This document shows, piece after piece, positions 36,095-44,401 of a stretch of 64,000 nt of DNA. Made by a program: the position numbers and the translations under genes. The DNA lies in NCBI GenBank assembly GCA_965267335.1, contig OZ253953.1, positions 1,860,001-1,924,000 on the forward strand, written 5' to 3'. Numbering within the stretch: position 1 is the first letter of the stretch; each line of letters starts with the position of its first letter. This DNA comes from G965267335 sp965267335. Lineage in GTDB: Bacteria > Bacteroidota > Bacteroidia > Cytophagales > JAAEPT01. The notes beneath the pieces were generated by a model. It saw nothing but the letters and a program-made list of their open reading frames with translations, was not told where the DNA came from and made no database searches.

Positions 36095-36349
36095 TTATTC
36101 GCAATTGCTCCTATAGTAAGTACTAGTCTTTTTTAAGCTACCCGAACCTCCACATGGCAGACAGGTTCCCATAGCGTTTTTTGCATTACCAGTGCCATTA
36201 CAATAACAACAAGTTGCTTCTTCAGAAGAATGATAATTTGGTGAAACTCCATCAGCCCTTAAAGAGGGTTTATGTATGTACCAAACTGTAAATGAAATAA
36301 TGAAAATTAAAAATAGGATCAGTTTTTTATTACGTAATATGTATTCCAT
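36095..36349 (-). CDS. Small membrane protein with DnaJ-type Cys motif
   Basis: 84 residues. One N-terminal membrane helix (~9-25), then an extracytoplasmic part with 'CCYCNGTG' and 'CLPCGGSG', two CxxCxGxG-like zinc motifs as in DnaJ zinc fingers. It begins 2 bases after the WG-repeat gene. Function unknown; a membrane-tethered zinc ribbon is what can be seen. Confidence 0.65.
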   Translation of the reverse strand: MEYILRNKKLILFLIFIISFTVWYIHKPSLRADGVSPNYHSSEEATCCYCNGTGNAKNAMGTCLPCGGSGSLKKTSTYYRSNCE

Positions 36350-36351
36350 GA

Positions 36352-37572
36352 CTACAAATAGTCTTTACAGTTAACCATATTTAGTTCGTAGGATTCGTTT
36401 TCAGTCGTAACCAAAATTTTATTGTTAATAAACGTCCATGTCTGGGATTCTTTTGTGATGCTCCCGTCTTCTTGCTCTGTACTAACAGCTACAGAAAAAA
36501 TATTCCCATTAGAAGAGATTGTTTCAACTTGATAGCTTAGAAAAGCCAACTCACTGCTAATTTCACCACTGCCGTTTACAGTTTTGTTAGGGTTAACCAC
36601 AAGCTGAAGTAAATCTCTTGCATTGATTTCCTGTACAATCTGTAAGAAACAATACTTCCCTTCTGCTAATTGAAATTCTTCAACTTCTTTTGAGGTTAGG
36701 CTTTCACTGGAAGCGGTAGGATTAACATTCTGATTTGTGTTTGTATTGCTCTTGAAATTGCAAGAGTTATCCGCACAGTGATAATTTTCAATGTTAGAAT
36801 AGACTTTATCAAAAAGCATTTCACCATTGGCTCTGAATACCCATGTAGAATCATAGTATCGTTTTCGCTCTACCTTTGGCATATCATAAACATCATTTTC
36901 TCCAGTATCAACCAAATACATTTTCCCTACTTTTTTTCGTATTTCGAACCCAAGTTGAGTATTTAAATTCCACTTAGGGCTAAAACCTGAAATGTTATCA
37001 ATGGGATCAATTTCTTGTTGTTCAAGATTGTAATGTTTTCCGTTTAACAAGAACGCTCCATTACTAATAACGGGAATTGATCCAGTACACTTAAGTCGAT
37101 GGTAATAGTCTTTTCTAGGCTGTATTTCACCTTTTTTGTCAATTATTTCAATTTCATAATTCGTCCTGTTTTCACTTTTATTTTTGGGGATTACAATACA
37201 GTACCCTTCATTAAAATAGCCGATTTCTCTGAATTGAGGTTCAATGATTATTTTAAAATTACAATCCATGAAGCCCCATAATTTTTGTCCGTCAATATTT
37301 ACTTGAAATCCAGAAAGACCATTAGAGAAGTTATGTAAGTCCAAGAATTCATTAGTTAAACGTTTTCCTGTAGTGTCAATGAATAACCAACCTCCATTAT
37401 GAATTCTTGCTTTGGCAAGAATTAAGTTAGGACAAGATGCTTCTTTGTACTCTTCTTTTATTGTTTTTTCTGTTTGAGATGAAACTTGAGCACCTGTAGC
37501 CTCTTTATTTGTCTCACCACAAGAGAACAAAAAGAATGCTAGTATTAGGAGTGAGTATTTATATTTACGCAT
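36352..37572 (-). CDS. WG-repeat-like lipoprotein
   Basis: 406 residues. Lipobox 'FFLFSC', then an N-terminal half with WG-type repeats ('GGWLFIDTTGK', 'LWGFMDCNFKIIIEPQF') and a C-terminal half (~290-406) that looks like a separate beta domain joined by an Asn/Ser-rich linker. Middle gene of a three-gene leftward operon (37825 to 36095). Function unknown; surface or periplasmic interaction is likely. Confidence 0.7.
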   Translation of the reverse strand: MRKYKYSLLILAFFLFSCGETNKEATGAQVSSQTEKTIKEEYKEASCPNLILAKARIHNGGWLFIDTTGKRLTNEFLDLHNFSNGLSGFQVNIDGQKLWGFMDCNFKIIIEPQFREIGYFNEGYCIVIPKNKSENRTNYEIEIIDKKGEIQPRKDYYHRLKCTGSIPVISNGAFLLNGKHYNLEQQEIDPIDNISGFSPKWNLNTQLGFEIRKKVGKMYLVDTGENDVYDMPKVERKRYYDSTWVFRANGEMLFDKVYSNIENYHCADNSCNFKSNTNTNQNVNPTASSESLTSKEVEEFQLAEGKYCFLQIVQEINARDLLQLVVNPNKTVNGSGEISSELAFLSYQVETISSNGNIFSVAVSTEQEDGSITKESQTWTFINNKILVTTENESYELNMVNCKDYL

Positions 37573-37582
37573 ATTTTTTTGT

Positions 37583-37825
37583 TTAAATCCCCACAGAATT
37601 TACAGTAACAGCATTTGGATATAATTTCTTTGCTTTTTGAATGGCCTGATTAGAAGAAGGAGCTTCGATATAAACAATTTCTGATTTACCTTCCTTATAG
37701 GTGACCCTAATTTTGAACTTTTTAATGACCATGACATTTTGAGTAGATGAAGCGAAACAGTGTGGTAACTGACAATATTCCAGTAGGATAAGTATTGAAA
37801 AGCAAATTATTCTAAGCGAATTCAT
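37583..37825 (-). CDS. Small secreted protein
   Basis: 80 residues. Signal peptide (~1-25) and a ~50-residue domain ('VMVIKKFKIRVTYKEGKSEIVYIEAPSSN' in pieces, then 'AIQKAKKLYPNA') with a beta-beta-alpha pattern. First gene of the operon with the WG lipoprotein. No family recognised. Confidence 0.6.
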   Translation of the reverse strand: MNSLRIICFSILILLEYCQLPHCFASSTQNVMVIKKFKIRVTYKEGKSEIVYIEAPSSNQAIQKAKKLYPNAVTVNSVGI

Positions 37826-37861
37826 AGCAATTTTTTTAATTAATGTCTTTCAATATAGAGG

Positions 37862-37920
37862 TATGTGAACAGAATGACAACATGTTTTTGAATAAAATGT
37901 GACTTTTTGTTCACATGTTG
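37862..37920. promoter_or_regulatory. Probable operator between divergent genes
   Basis: Inverted arms atgtgaaca (37862) and tgttcacat (37909) plus a second pair caacatg / catgttg lie between the leftward small-protein operon and the XRE gene, overlapping the XRE start. Inference: XRE binding site controlling both directions. Confidence 0.5.
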
Positions 37921-38166
37921 AGAGATGTTGAATTAGAGTTTATTTCCAATAAGGAATTTGCATCAAAGCTGGGACAAGCTTTGAAGAAAGTAAGGTCTGA
38001 AAAAGGAGCCTCTCAAACTTTGATTGCTAATAGAGCTGCAACTGATAGATTTGTAATAAGTAAAATAGAACATGGAGAACGCACCCCCAGTTCATACATG
38101 CTATATAAAATCTTAAAGGCGTTGGAAATGAGTGCCGATGATTTTTTTAGATTGATTGAATCTTAG
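37915..38166 (+). CDS. XRE-family HTH regulator
   Basis: 83 residues; a single Cro/C1-type HTH ('LGQALKKVRSEKGASQTLIANRAATDRFVISKIEHGER' read in pieces, 'SADDFFRLI'). It is divergent from the 37825 operon with an inverted repeat over its start, suggesting autoregulation. Likely the element's local repressor for that operon. Confidence 0.88.
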   Translation: MLRDVELEFISNKEFASKLGQALKKVRSEKGASQTLIANRAATDRFVISKIEHGERTPSSYMLYKILKALEMSADDFFRLIES

Positions 38167-38199
38167 CTGTGTTTATTCCTCATCTGAACACCTTGAAAG

Positions 38200-38622
38200 T
38201 TAATTCAAAGAAGCTCTCATCTCATTTTTTCCACTTCTTTTAGCCACCTCTAAGAGTACTTGTCGATATACTTGATCTTGTATTTCCATCTCTCTATCTT
38301 GATTTATTAATCGGTGGATGTATTTAACGGATTTCATTTTTATTTGCTCATATTTTCTTGTCCTCTTTTTGAGGTCAGAATAATATAGATTGGCCACCAT
38401 TCCTATGTATTTTCTAGATTCTTGGAGATATGCCCAAATGTATTCCTGTTCCATTTCGCAATAGTTTTTTAGTTTTTCTAATGCTTCGGGGTAGTTTTTC
38501 GTTACTATATAGACTTTGGTCTTAGCACCGTCCTCACTTTCTATTCTGAAGCGATAAGTTATTAAATTAGACAGGGTTATTTGTTGAGTGAAGTGGTATA
38601 GGTCTTTTGTTATAAGTTTCAT
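38200..38622 (-). CDS. Hypothetical protein
   Basis: 140 residues, helical and highly charged ('EALEKLKNYCEMEQEYIWAYLQ'). Its ATG overlaps the upstream stop by four bases. Both proteins of this pair carry a similar early phrase (I.T.N..EA..K). No family recognised. Confidence 0.55.
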   Translation of the reverse strand: MKLITKDLYHFTQQITLSNLITYRFRIESEDGAKTKVYIVTKNYPEALEKLKNYCEMEQEYIWAYLQESRKYIGMVANLYYSDLKKRTRKYEQIKMKSVKYIHRLINQDREMEIQDQVYRQVLLEVAKRSGKNEMRASLN

Positions 38623-38999
38623 CTTTTTGGCGTTAATCCTTTTCGTTTTAATTCTCGTTTTACCAATTCACTAATCCATTCTTGGACATAACCTTCAAAG
38701 TCACAATCCCGCTTCTTTGTTTCATAGTAATAACGACCTAAGATCAAGCCTTTTTGAGCTTCTGCTTTGAGATCGCCAATATGTCGATCTAGCTTCCAAT
38801 GTAAATGTATGACCTGGTTTAAAAAATCATCCCACTCTTCAAGGTAAAGCAGCTGTGTCATTATTTCAAACCCACCTATTTTTTTTGCCTTTTTTCTGGC
38901 TTCATTTTTAGTAGTAGCAATGATATAGTAGTCAAATATGGGATAACCTAATCTGGTTAGGAGTTTCACAGGAAATACAGATAATAGTGGCTTTTTCAT
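38619..38999 (-). CDS. Hypothetical protein
   Basis: 126 residues from the Met at 38999 (the longer frame from 39029 would run into the divergent promoter region). Phrase 'IIATTKNEARKKAKKIGG' early, acidic-helical middle, basic tail 'ELKRKGLTPKR'. Two-gene leftward operon with 38200. No family recognised. Confidence 0.55.
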   Translation of the reverse strand: MKKPLLSVFPVKLLTRLGYPIFDYYIIATTKNEARKKAKKIGGFEIMTQLLYLEEWDDFLNQVIHLHWKLDRHIGDLKAEAQKGLILGRYYYETKKRDCDFEGYVQEWISELVKRELKRKGLTPKR

Positions 39000-39042
39000 G
39001 TCTATAAATAGTCCGATAAACGCACACATTTTCCCAATGAGT

Positions 39043-39060
39043 GTATATATACATATATAC
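39043..39060. promoter_or_regulatory. AT-rich near-palindrome between divergent genes
   Basis: gtatatatacatatatac, near-symmetrical, in the 76 bases between the starts at 38999 (minus) and 39076 (plus). Possible operator or a shared promoter region. Confidence 0.4.
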
Positions 39061-39075
39061 AGCTATCGGGAAACT

Positions 39076-39540
39076 ATGTGGTATCCAAGATTGATTTATG
39101 CTCTTTTCAGGTTCGTTTGTTGTGTGTATTTCATACTCAATTATCAAGATGTGAAGTCTTCATTGATTCCGTATATTTCGGAGCTTGGTTATTACATCTT
39201 GGCAACTCTCATCACATATCATTTCTTTTCAGCTATTTTAACTCTAAGAGCTGGTGGAAATAGAATACCAATCTTTGAGAAACAACACCTATGGGATCGT
39301 GGAGTTGGAAATAGTGAAGAATATAATTCTCGCCTGGGTCAGGTGTATGCTTATCGTGAAACTCTGATGAAAGGAATGGGTACTGATGAGGCAGCGAAGC
39401 TTTATGTTGGCTCAGATATTTCTCCCTTATTAAATGGTGGAAAGCGAAGCAAAGAAGTACTTAATTATGTGGAAACACGTTTATCTGGTATGGGACTTGA
39501 TGATGGTCTACAATTCCTAAAGGATTTGAAATCGAAATAG
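39076..39540 (+). CDS. Membrane protein with a cytosolic helical tail, function unknown
   Basis: 154 residues from the ATG at 39076 (MWYPRLIY); ATGs at 38998 and 39037 are alternatives. Two membrane helices (~5-22, ~38-56), then a hydrophilic tail with 'EYNSRLGQVYAYRETLMKGMG' and 'VLNYVETRLSGMGLDDGLQFL'. A hairpin (39542-39570) follows the stop. No family recognised. Confidence 0.5.
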   Translation: MWYPRLIYALFRFVCCVYFILNYQDVKSSLIPYISELGYYILATLITYHFFSAILTLRAGGNRIPIFEKQHLWDRGVGNSEEYNSRLGQVYAYRETLMKGMGTDEAAKLYVGSDISPLLNGGKRSKEVLNYVETRLSGMGLDDGLQFLKDLKSK

Positions 39541-39541
39541 T

Positions 39542-39570
39542 TGCGGAAAGCTTCTCAAAGCTTTTCCGCA
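39542..39570 (+). terminator. Stem-loop after the membrane protein gene
   Basis: tgcggaaagctt / aagcttttccgca with one bulge and a four-base loop; little T run, so a weak terminator. Confidence 0.4.
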
Positions 39571-39585
39571 TATTCGTAATTACCG

Positions 39586-40224
39586 ATGAAATATAAGTGT
39601 ATTTACATATTACTCTTTCTTCCTCTTCTTTCACTCTCAGAAATTAATGTGCCTACATTTGACCAGAATAAGTTCAATGTGGCTTTGATGAAAGAACTTC
39701 TAAAAATAAAAGCGGGGGAATACAAAGCTGATACTTTGGCTATTAATGTAAGTGAGTACCACTCACTATGGATGGCTTTAGGCGATACCGTCAGGCATGA
39801 TGAGGACTTTAAAATAACAGAGAGCCTAAATGATAGGATGAGATATTTCTTTCCTTCACAGGATACGGTGTTTAAATATTTGGCATTTAGGACAGAAGTA
39901 TGCTGTGCAGTTAATTATAAATGGGATGGCAGCTACAGGAACTTAGTTAAAAAGATCATTGACTGCTATAAAAAGTCGAAGGCTCATTGGGATTGGTTAA
40001 CCTGGACAGGTCAGGGAAGCGTTATAGGAGGAGCTGTAGTATTTAAAAATGGAAAAGCATACAATACAATAGTAGAAGTCAGAACTAATCACTACGATTA
40101 TCATATAGAATGTCATAACAAACTCAAAAAGGGTAACTGGAAGGATGGTGTTTTTTTGAACAATTACCGTTTGATGATGGAAGAATACGACAGAAGAAAA
40201 AGTTCGTTTAAGGAGGCTGAATAA
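39586..40224 (+). CDS. Secreted protein, possibly a degenerate CAP/SCP-like domain
   Basis: 212 residues with a signal peptide (~1-19). The spacing of 'VALMKELLKIKAGEYKADTL', 'SEYHSLWMALGD', 'KSKAHWDWLTWTG' and 'SVIGGAVVFKNG' recalls the CAP/SCP fold, but the standard His and Glu ligands are not clearly all there. No other family fits. Followed by a good terminator. Confidence 0.4.
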   Translation: MKYKCIYILLFLPLLSLSEINVPTFDQNKFNVALMKELLKIKAGEYKADTLAINVSEYHSLWMALGDTVRHDEDFKITESLNDRMRYFFPSQDTVFKYLAFRTEVCCAVNYKWDGSYRNLVKKIIDCYKKSKAHWDWLTWTGQGSVIGGAVVFKNGKAYNTIVEVRTNHYDYHIECHNKLKKGNWKDGVFLNNYRLMMEEYDRRKSSFKEAE

Positions 40225-40252
40225 GGGGCTTATTTTAGCCCCTTATTTTCGT
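40220..40252 (+). terminator. Rho-independent terminator
   Basis: Perfect 11-bp stem aataaggggct / agccccttatt overlapping the stop codon, then a T-rich tail. Confidence 0.8.
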
Positions 40253-40616
40253 ATCGAATATTCTTCGATTTTACCCCCTTAATATTGTTAGTCCTAAGCG
40301 TTTGTGTCACTCGCAGATGTTCTGAAATCACTTTATTTCAACCAACGAAAAAGAGACACCCCTTTTCCTTTTTGACTTCCCTCTTTTATGTGTTGTAAAA
40401 TTTTTTCTACCAAAATTTTTCGAGATTATTGACATCAATAGTTTTTAGCTGTTTTGCCCGCTCCAGGCCCTGGAGCGGGCAAAATGAGACTGCATAAATT
40501 TTAATCTTTTTTTTACAGAAGTTTTATCAACCAACGATTTTACCTTGAAAACAAGGGTTATAAAAAGTCTGTCGAATTTCTTAATTTGCAGTTTGTTATA
40601 GGAAGCTTTTTTGTTT
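40253..40616. other. Gene-free upstream region of the GHKL operon
   Basis: About 360 bases with no coding frame. It holds a 33-base palindrome (40452), two copies of caaccaacga (about 40338 and 40530), and should contain the promoter of the four-gene operon, which cannot be fixed by eye. Confidence 0.5.
40452..40484. repeat. Perfect 33-base palindrome (16-bp arms, one-base centre)
   Basis: ttttgcccgctccagg, c, then its exact reverse complement. GC-rich in an AT-rich surrounding. It could be a bidirectional terminator, a protein-binding cruciform, a target of the following system or a small transposable relic. Confidence 0.85.
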
Positions 40617-43148
40617 ATGGCCAAAATACCTTTTACCGTATCAGCACGAACTGCAAGACTTATTGGCCAGGAGAATTTCACCAATGCAGAAGGTGCTATA
40701 ATTGAGTTAGTTAAGAATGGATATGATGCAGATGCTTCTGTTTGTATTGTATATTTTGATATTAAATATAGCTCAATACCGTCACAGATAGATCAAGAGA
40801 TTTTTGATGCACTGAACTCAATTTCGGATGAATTTGCTTCAAAAGTATATACCGAAAAGGATGGTGTTATAACGTTAAAGGATAAAATAGATGATCAGGA
40901 TTTAAACATTGTTAAGTCATTTTTCTCTTCTCAAAACTCTATATATATCATTGATAATGGGGATGGGATGGATGATGAAGTAATTAAAAAACAATGGATG
41001 ACAATTGGGACAGATTCTAAACTGAATGATTATTTAACAAAGTCTGGGCGAATAAAAGCTGGGGCTAAAGGAATTGGACGATTTTCCTTGGATAGGCTTG
41101 GAGACGTGGGGAATATGTTGACAGTTCCAAAGTTGAAAAACATCGGATTCGACTGGAAAGTAAAGTGGAGCGATTTTGAGAAAGACGGAGCTATAATAGG
41201 AGAAGTTACAGCTGATTTACAGTCAATCGAAAATGCAAACTATCAATCACTAATCCTGGACAAAGTTCCCAGTTCGGATATTGAGTCCATTGTAACTCAA
41301 AAAGGAGAAACAAATTTTTCAAATGGAACCTTATTGAAAGTTTCAGGTCTACGGGATTTTTGGACTGTTAAGCAAATCGACAAGCTATATAGTAATCTTG
41401 AAATTCTAACTCCTCCAGAAGGTCAACAAAAGTTTCAGGTTTACTTATTCTCAAACCTCCATGTAGATAACGAACTAGGGTTAATTGATAATTCAGACTA
41501 CTCTGATTATGATTATAAAATTGAATGTGATTTTAAAGGAAACGAAGCAAAGGATGTAGTTATCAAAGTTTCTAGGGAAGAATTTGATAAAGATAATATC
41601 AACAAGGAAGTGTTTTCATACGAGGATATGAAAGAATTTCCATTTGATAAGAAGACTTTTTTAAAGGGGAAGTATAAGGATAATACAACCATTTATAAAC
41701 TGTTACCAGGGATTGACAAATCTGTTAGTAAAAATGTTTTAGATAAGATTGGCCCCTTTGAGTTCACTTTTTACTTCCTCAAAAACGCTAAACCCAATAG
41801 CGAAGATGCTGAGAAGTATCATTACAAGGAATTTAATGGAACGAAGAGAGGAGAATGGCTGAATAAGTTTGGTGGAATAAGAATATTTAAGGATGGATTT
41901 AGAGTAAGACCTTATGGTGAATCCAATTCTACCTTTAACGATTGGCTGAGACTGGGTAATAGATATGGTCAAGACCCTGCTGGTATAGCGACTAAAGGAA
42001 GGTGGAGAGTTAGGCCAAACCAAATTGCTGGTAGCATTTTACTATCAAGAGTATCAAACTTAGAATTTCAAGAAAAATCTAGCCGAGAGGGTTTTCAGGA
42101 GAATGAAACTTTTGAGGTCTTTAAGAATATTATTATTTCCATAATAAAGTACTTTGAAGATGATAGGAGTACTATAGGTTCTAATCTTGATACTTTGTAC
42201 AAAAATCTACATCAAGATGAGCAAGCTGAGAGTGAAGCGGATGAGATCATTGATGAGGAAGATAATTCATCTTCAGGAGAAGGGGAAGAAAAATCAACAG
42301 AGCAACTAAAGCAAGAAAATACCAGTTTAAAAAAGGGATATAGGTCTCAGAAAAGAAAACTTGCACAAAAAGATCAAGAGCTGAAATTATCCAGAGCGTT
42401 AGCAAGTGCTGGTCTAATGATTGCAAGTTTTAGTCATGAGTTTAATAGTATAAAAAACAAACTAGACACTCGAACTTTTAACCTTATCAAATATTTAGGA
42501 AAGCTCCTTCCAGAAGAGGCCATACCAAAATCTACTAAAGATCATCATAACCCATATTATCTCATTAATAAAATGAAAGGGCAAGATGAGAAATTAAAAC
42601 AATGGATTGATTTCTCGCTTTCGCTGATTAAAAAGGACAAGAGAAAAGCTACTACAGTTAGCTTAAGAGAGTATTTTGATAATTTGAAAGAAGTCTGGGG
42701 AAGCCTCTTATTAAATAGAGAAGCAGAATTAATTATAGAGAATAATCTGGATGATGATGAGGACATACAACTCAAAATTTATGAGCTTGATTTAGATACT
42801 CTTTTTGACAACCTCTTAACTAATTCTGTAGAAGCATTTCAGGTTGAAGGTTTTTCTGGAAAAAGAAGAATGAATATTAAAATCGAATCTGACGATGAAA
42901 CTTTAAAATTCAAATACAGTGATTCGGGGCCTGGTTTAGATGAAGGGTACAAGCAAAAGCCAAATGTAATATTTAAGCCATTTGAAACCTCAAAAAGGGA
43001 TGATGAGGGTAACCCTGTGGGTACTGGGTTAGGTATGTGGCTTATAAAATCAACGGTGGATGAGTACAAAGGAAGAGTTTCAATAAAATCTCCAAAAAAT
43101 GGATTTGCTCTGGAGGTATCTTTTTCAAGTAATGTTTTTTCAAAATGA
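40617..43148 (+). CDS. Double GHKL ATPase: MORC/Hsp90-like N-terminal and histidine-kinase-like C-terminal
   Basis: 843 residues from ATG 40617 (TTG 40611 is in frame). First GHKL domain ~10-240: N box 'ELVKNGYDADA' (E30, N34), G1 'DNGDGM' (113-118) and G2 'GAKGIGRFS' (149-157). Middle ~240-500: S5-like region with 'GGIRIFKDGFRVRPYG'. Acidic linker ~532-560, coiled coil ~562-595, DHp-like helix with H607 ('SFSHEFN'). Second GHKL ~680-840: N box N732/N736, G1 'DSGPGL' (769-774), F box 'IFKPFETS' and G2 'GTGLGMWLI' (802-810). Both ATP sites look intact. Prokaryotic MORC relatives are known from restriction-modification neighbourhoods. The next gene is receiver-like, so H607 may pass phosphate to it. 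First gene of a four-gene operon, overlapping the next by four bases. Confidence 0.85.
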   Translation: MAKIPFTVSARTARLIGQENFTNAEGAIIELVKNGYDADASVCIVYFDIKYSSIPSQIDQEIFDALNSISDEFASKVYTEKDGVITLKDKIDDQDLNIVKSFFSSQNSIYIIDNGDGMDDEVIKKQWMTIGTDSKLNDYLTKSGRIKAGAKGIGRFSLDRLGDVGNMLTVPKLKNIGFDWKVKWSDFEKDGAIIGEVTADLQSIENANYQSLILDKVPSSDIESIVTQKGETNFSNGTLLKVSGLRDFWTVKQIDKLYSNLEILTPPEGQQKFQVYLFSNLHVDNELGLIDNSDYSDYDYKIECDFKGNEAKDVVIKVSREEFDKDNINKEVFSYEDMKEFPFDKKTFLKGKYKDNTTIYKLLPGIDKSVSKNVLDKIGPFEFTFYFLKNAKPNSEDAEKYHYKEFNGTKRGEWLNKFGGIRIFKDGFRVRPYGESNSTFNDWLRLGNRYGQDPAGIATKGRWRVRPNQIAGSILLSRVSNLEFQEKSSREGFQENETFEVFKNIIISIIKYFEDDRSTIGSNLDTLYKNLHQDEQAESEADEIIDEEDNSSSGEGEEKSTEQLKQENTSLKKGYRSQKRKLAQKDQELKLSRALASAGLMIASFSHEFNSIKNKLDTRTFNLIKYLGKLLPEEAIPKSTKDHHNPYYLINKMKGQDEKLKQWIDFSLSLIKKDKRKATTVSLREYFDNLKEVWGSLLLNREAELIIENNLDDDEDIQLKIYELDLDTLFDNLLTNSVEAFQVEGFSGKRRMNIKIESDDETLKFKYSDSGPGLDEGYKQKPNVIFKPFETSKRDDEGNPVGTGLGMWLIKSTVDEYKGRVSIKSPKNGFALEVSFSSNVFSK

Positions 43149-43807
43149 GCGATATTCAAAAGTATAAACTAGGTGTTGTTGACGAACAACAAGACGATAT
43201 TGATGATTTTTTCAGCTTTTTTGAGGATGAGTTCGATACGATAAAAATTGAGCTTGAACCTAAGCCTGAAGCAGTAGTTAATAATATCATTGAAGCTAAT
43301 GTTGATGCTGTGGCCATTGATTACAAACTCATGGAGCATAACTCTTCCGTTGAATTTAATGGAAATGCTCTATTTAAAACCTTGTTAAGTAGGCTTGAAG
43401 ATTTTCCTGTATTCTTAATGACACAATATCAAGATGAGGCAAAAAAGCACAGGATTGACCCCTTTAGAATATTTCCAAAGGAAATAATGCAACCTGATCC
43501 ATCAAAGGGCGACTTGTATAAAAGAGGTCAAGATTTAATTGATAGAATAAAGTACTTGATTAAAAACTATAAGGAAGACTTGGGTGAAAAGGAAGCGGAG
43601 TTAGTTAAGTTAATTGAAATAAAAGAAGATAGGAGTTTAAATGCAGAAGAAGAAAAAAGATTAATAGAGTTAGATCAATATATCGAAAAGGCACTTGATA
43701 AAGAAAGTAGCCTCTCAGACACTTTTACTTCCAGCCATGAAGAAAAGTTGTCCGCACTCCTGAAAAAAGCTGATGACATAATCCGTGAAATAAATGATCA
43801 AAAATAA
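43145..43807 (+). CDS. Receiver-like protein with a helical C-terminal extension
   Basis: 220 residues. ~5-115 follows the receiver pattern: acidic pair D13-E14 ('VVDEQQDD'), acceptor candidate D59 ('VAIDYKLM'), T93 ('FLMTQ') and K112 ('FPKE'). ~120-220 is a helical, charged extension. ATG overlaps the upstream stop (ATGA). Together with the histidine-kinase-like half of the first gene this looks like a phosphorelay inside a nuclease operon. No DNA-binding domain. Confidence 0.75.
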   Translation: MSDIQKYKLGVVDEQQDDIDDFFSFFEDEFDTIKIELEPKPEAVVNNIIEANVDAVAIDYKLMEHNSSVEFNGNALFKTLLSRLEDFPVFLMTQYQDEAKKHRIDPFRIFPKEIMQPDPSKGDLYKRGQDLIDRIKYLIKNYKEDLGEKEAELVKLIEIKEDRSLNAEEEKRLIELDQYIEKALDKESSLSDTFTSSHEEKLSALLKKADDIIREINDQK

Positions 43808-44399
43808 ATTCAGAGAAAAGTCACCAGAAAGAACATATACAGGTAATGAGCTAAGTCCTTATTCTAAGTATAAAAGCTTTTTAGCAAAAGACTTTAACAG
43901 AAGGTGCGGTTATACAGATTGTCCTGATTTTTGGTTTGGAGGGAAACAGACTTTTCATATTGACCATTTTGCTCCTAAATCTAAGTTTGATGGCTTAGAA
44001 AAAAAGTATTCAAATTTGGTATATAGCTGCTCTTATGTTAATAGAGCAAAGAGTGACGATTGGCCATCAGATGATAGTAGTGTTTCAATAGTAAATGGAG
44101 AAGGCTATATGGACCCTTGTGACATTGATTACAATGATCATTTCTATAGAGATGATGAAGGGAAGATAAAGCCTCAAGCGAACTCCGAAGTGGCAAATTA
44201 TATGTACAGAAAGTTAAAACTGTATCTAAGGAGGTATTCTATTATTTGGAAGCTTGAACAAATTGATGAGAGAATTAAAGAAATAGTAAAATTGCTTCCT
44301 GGCGATGTTTCTGATACAGATACAAAACTGCTAGTTGTCCTAGCGGAATTAACAAGGGAATTTTCAAAATACAAGGAGTACTTAAGAGCTGAAATATAG
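43794..44399 (+). CDS. HNH endonuclease
   Basis: 201 residues. HNH core: C38 and C43 ('RRCGYTDCP'), 'HIDHFAPKS' (H55, D57, H58), N74 ('YSNLVYSC'), C79 and N83 ('YVNRAKSDDWP'). Relatives usually have a second Cys in that last group (YCN); here it is V82, so one structural zinc ligand seems lost while the catalytic residues are kept. It overlaps the receiver-like gene by 14 bases. Predicted DNA cleaving effector of the operon. Confidence 0.85.
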   Translation: MIKNKFREKSPERTYTGNELSPYSKYKSFLAKDFNRRCGYTDCPDFWFGGKQTFHIDHFAPKSKFDGLEKKYSNLVYSCSYVNRAKSDDWPSDDSSVSIVNGEGYMDPCDIDYNDHFYRDDEGKIKPQANSEVANYMYRKLKLYLRRYSIIWKLEQIDERIKEIVKLLPGDVSDTDTKLLVVLAELTREFSKYKEYLRAEI

Positions 44400-44401
44400 C
44401 A

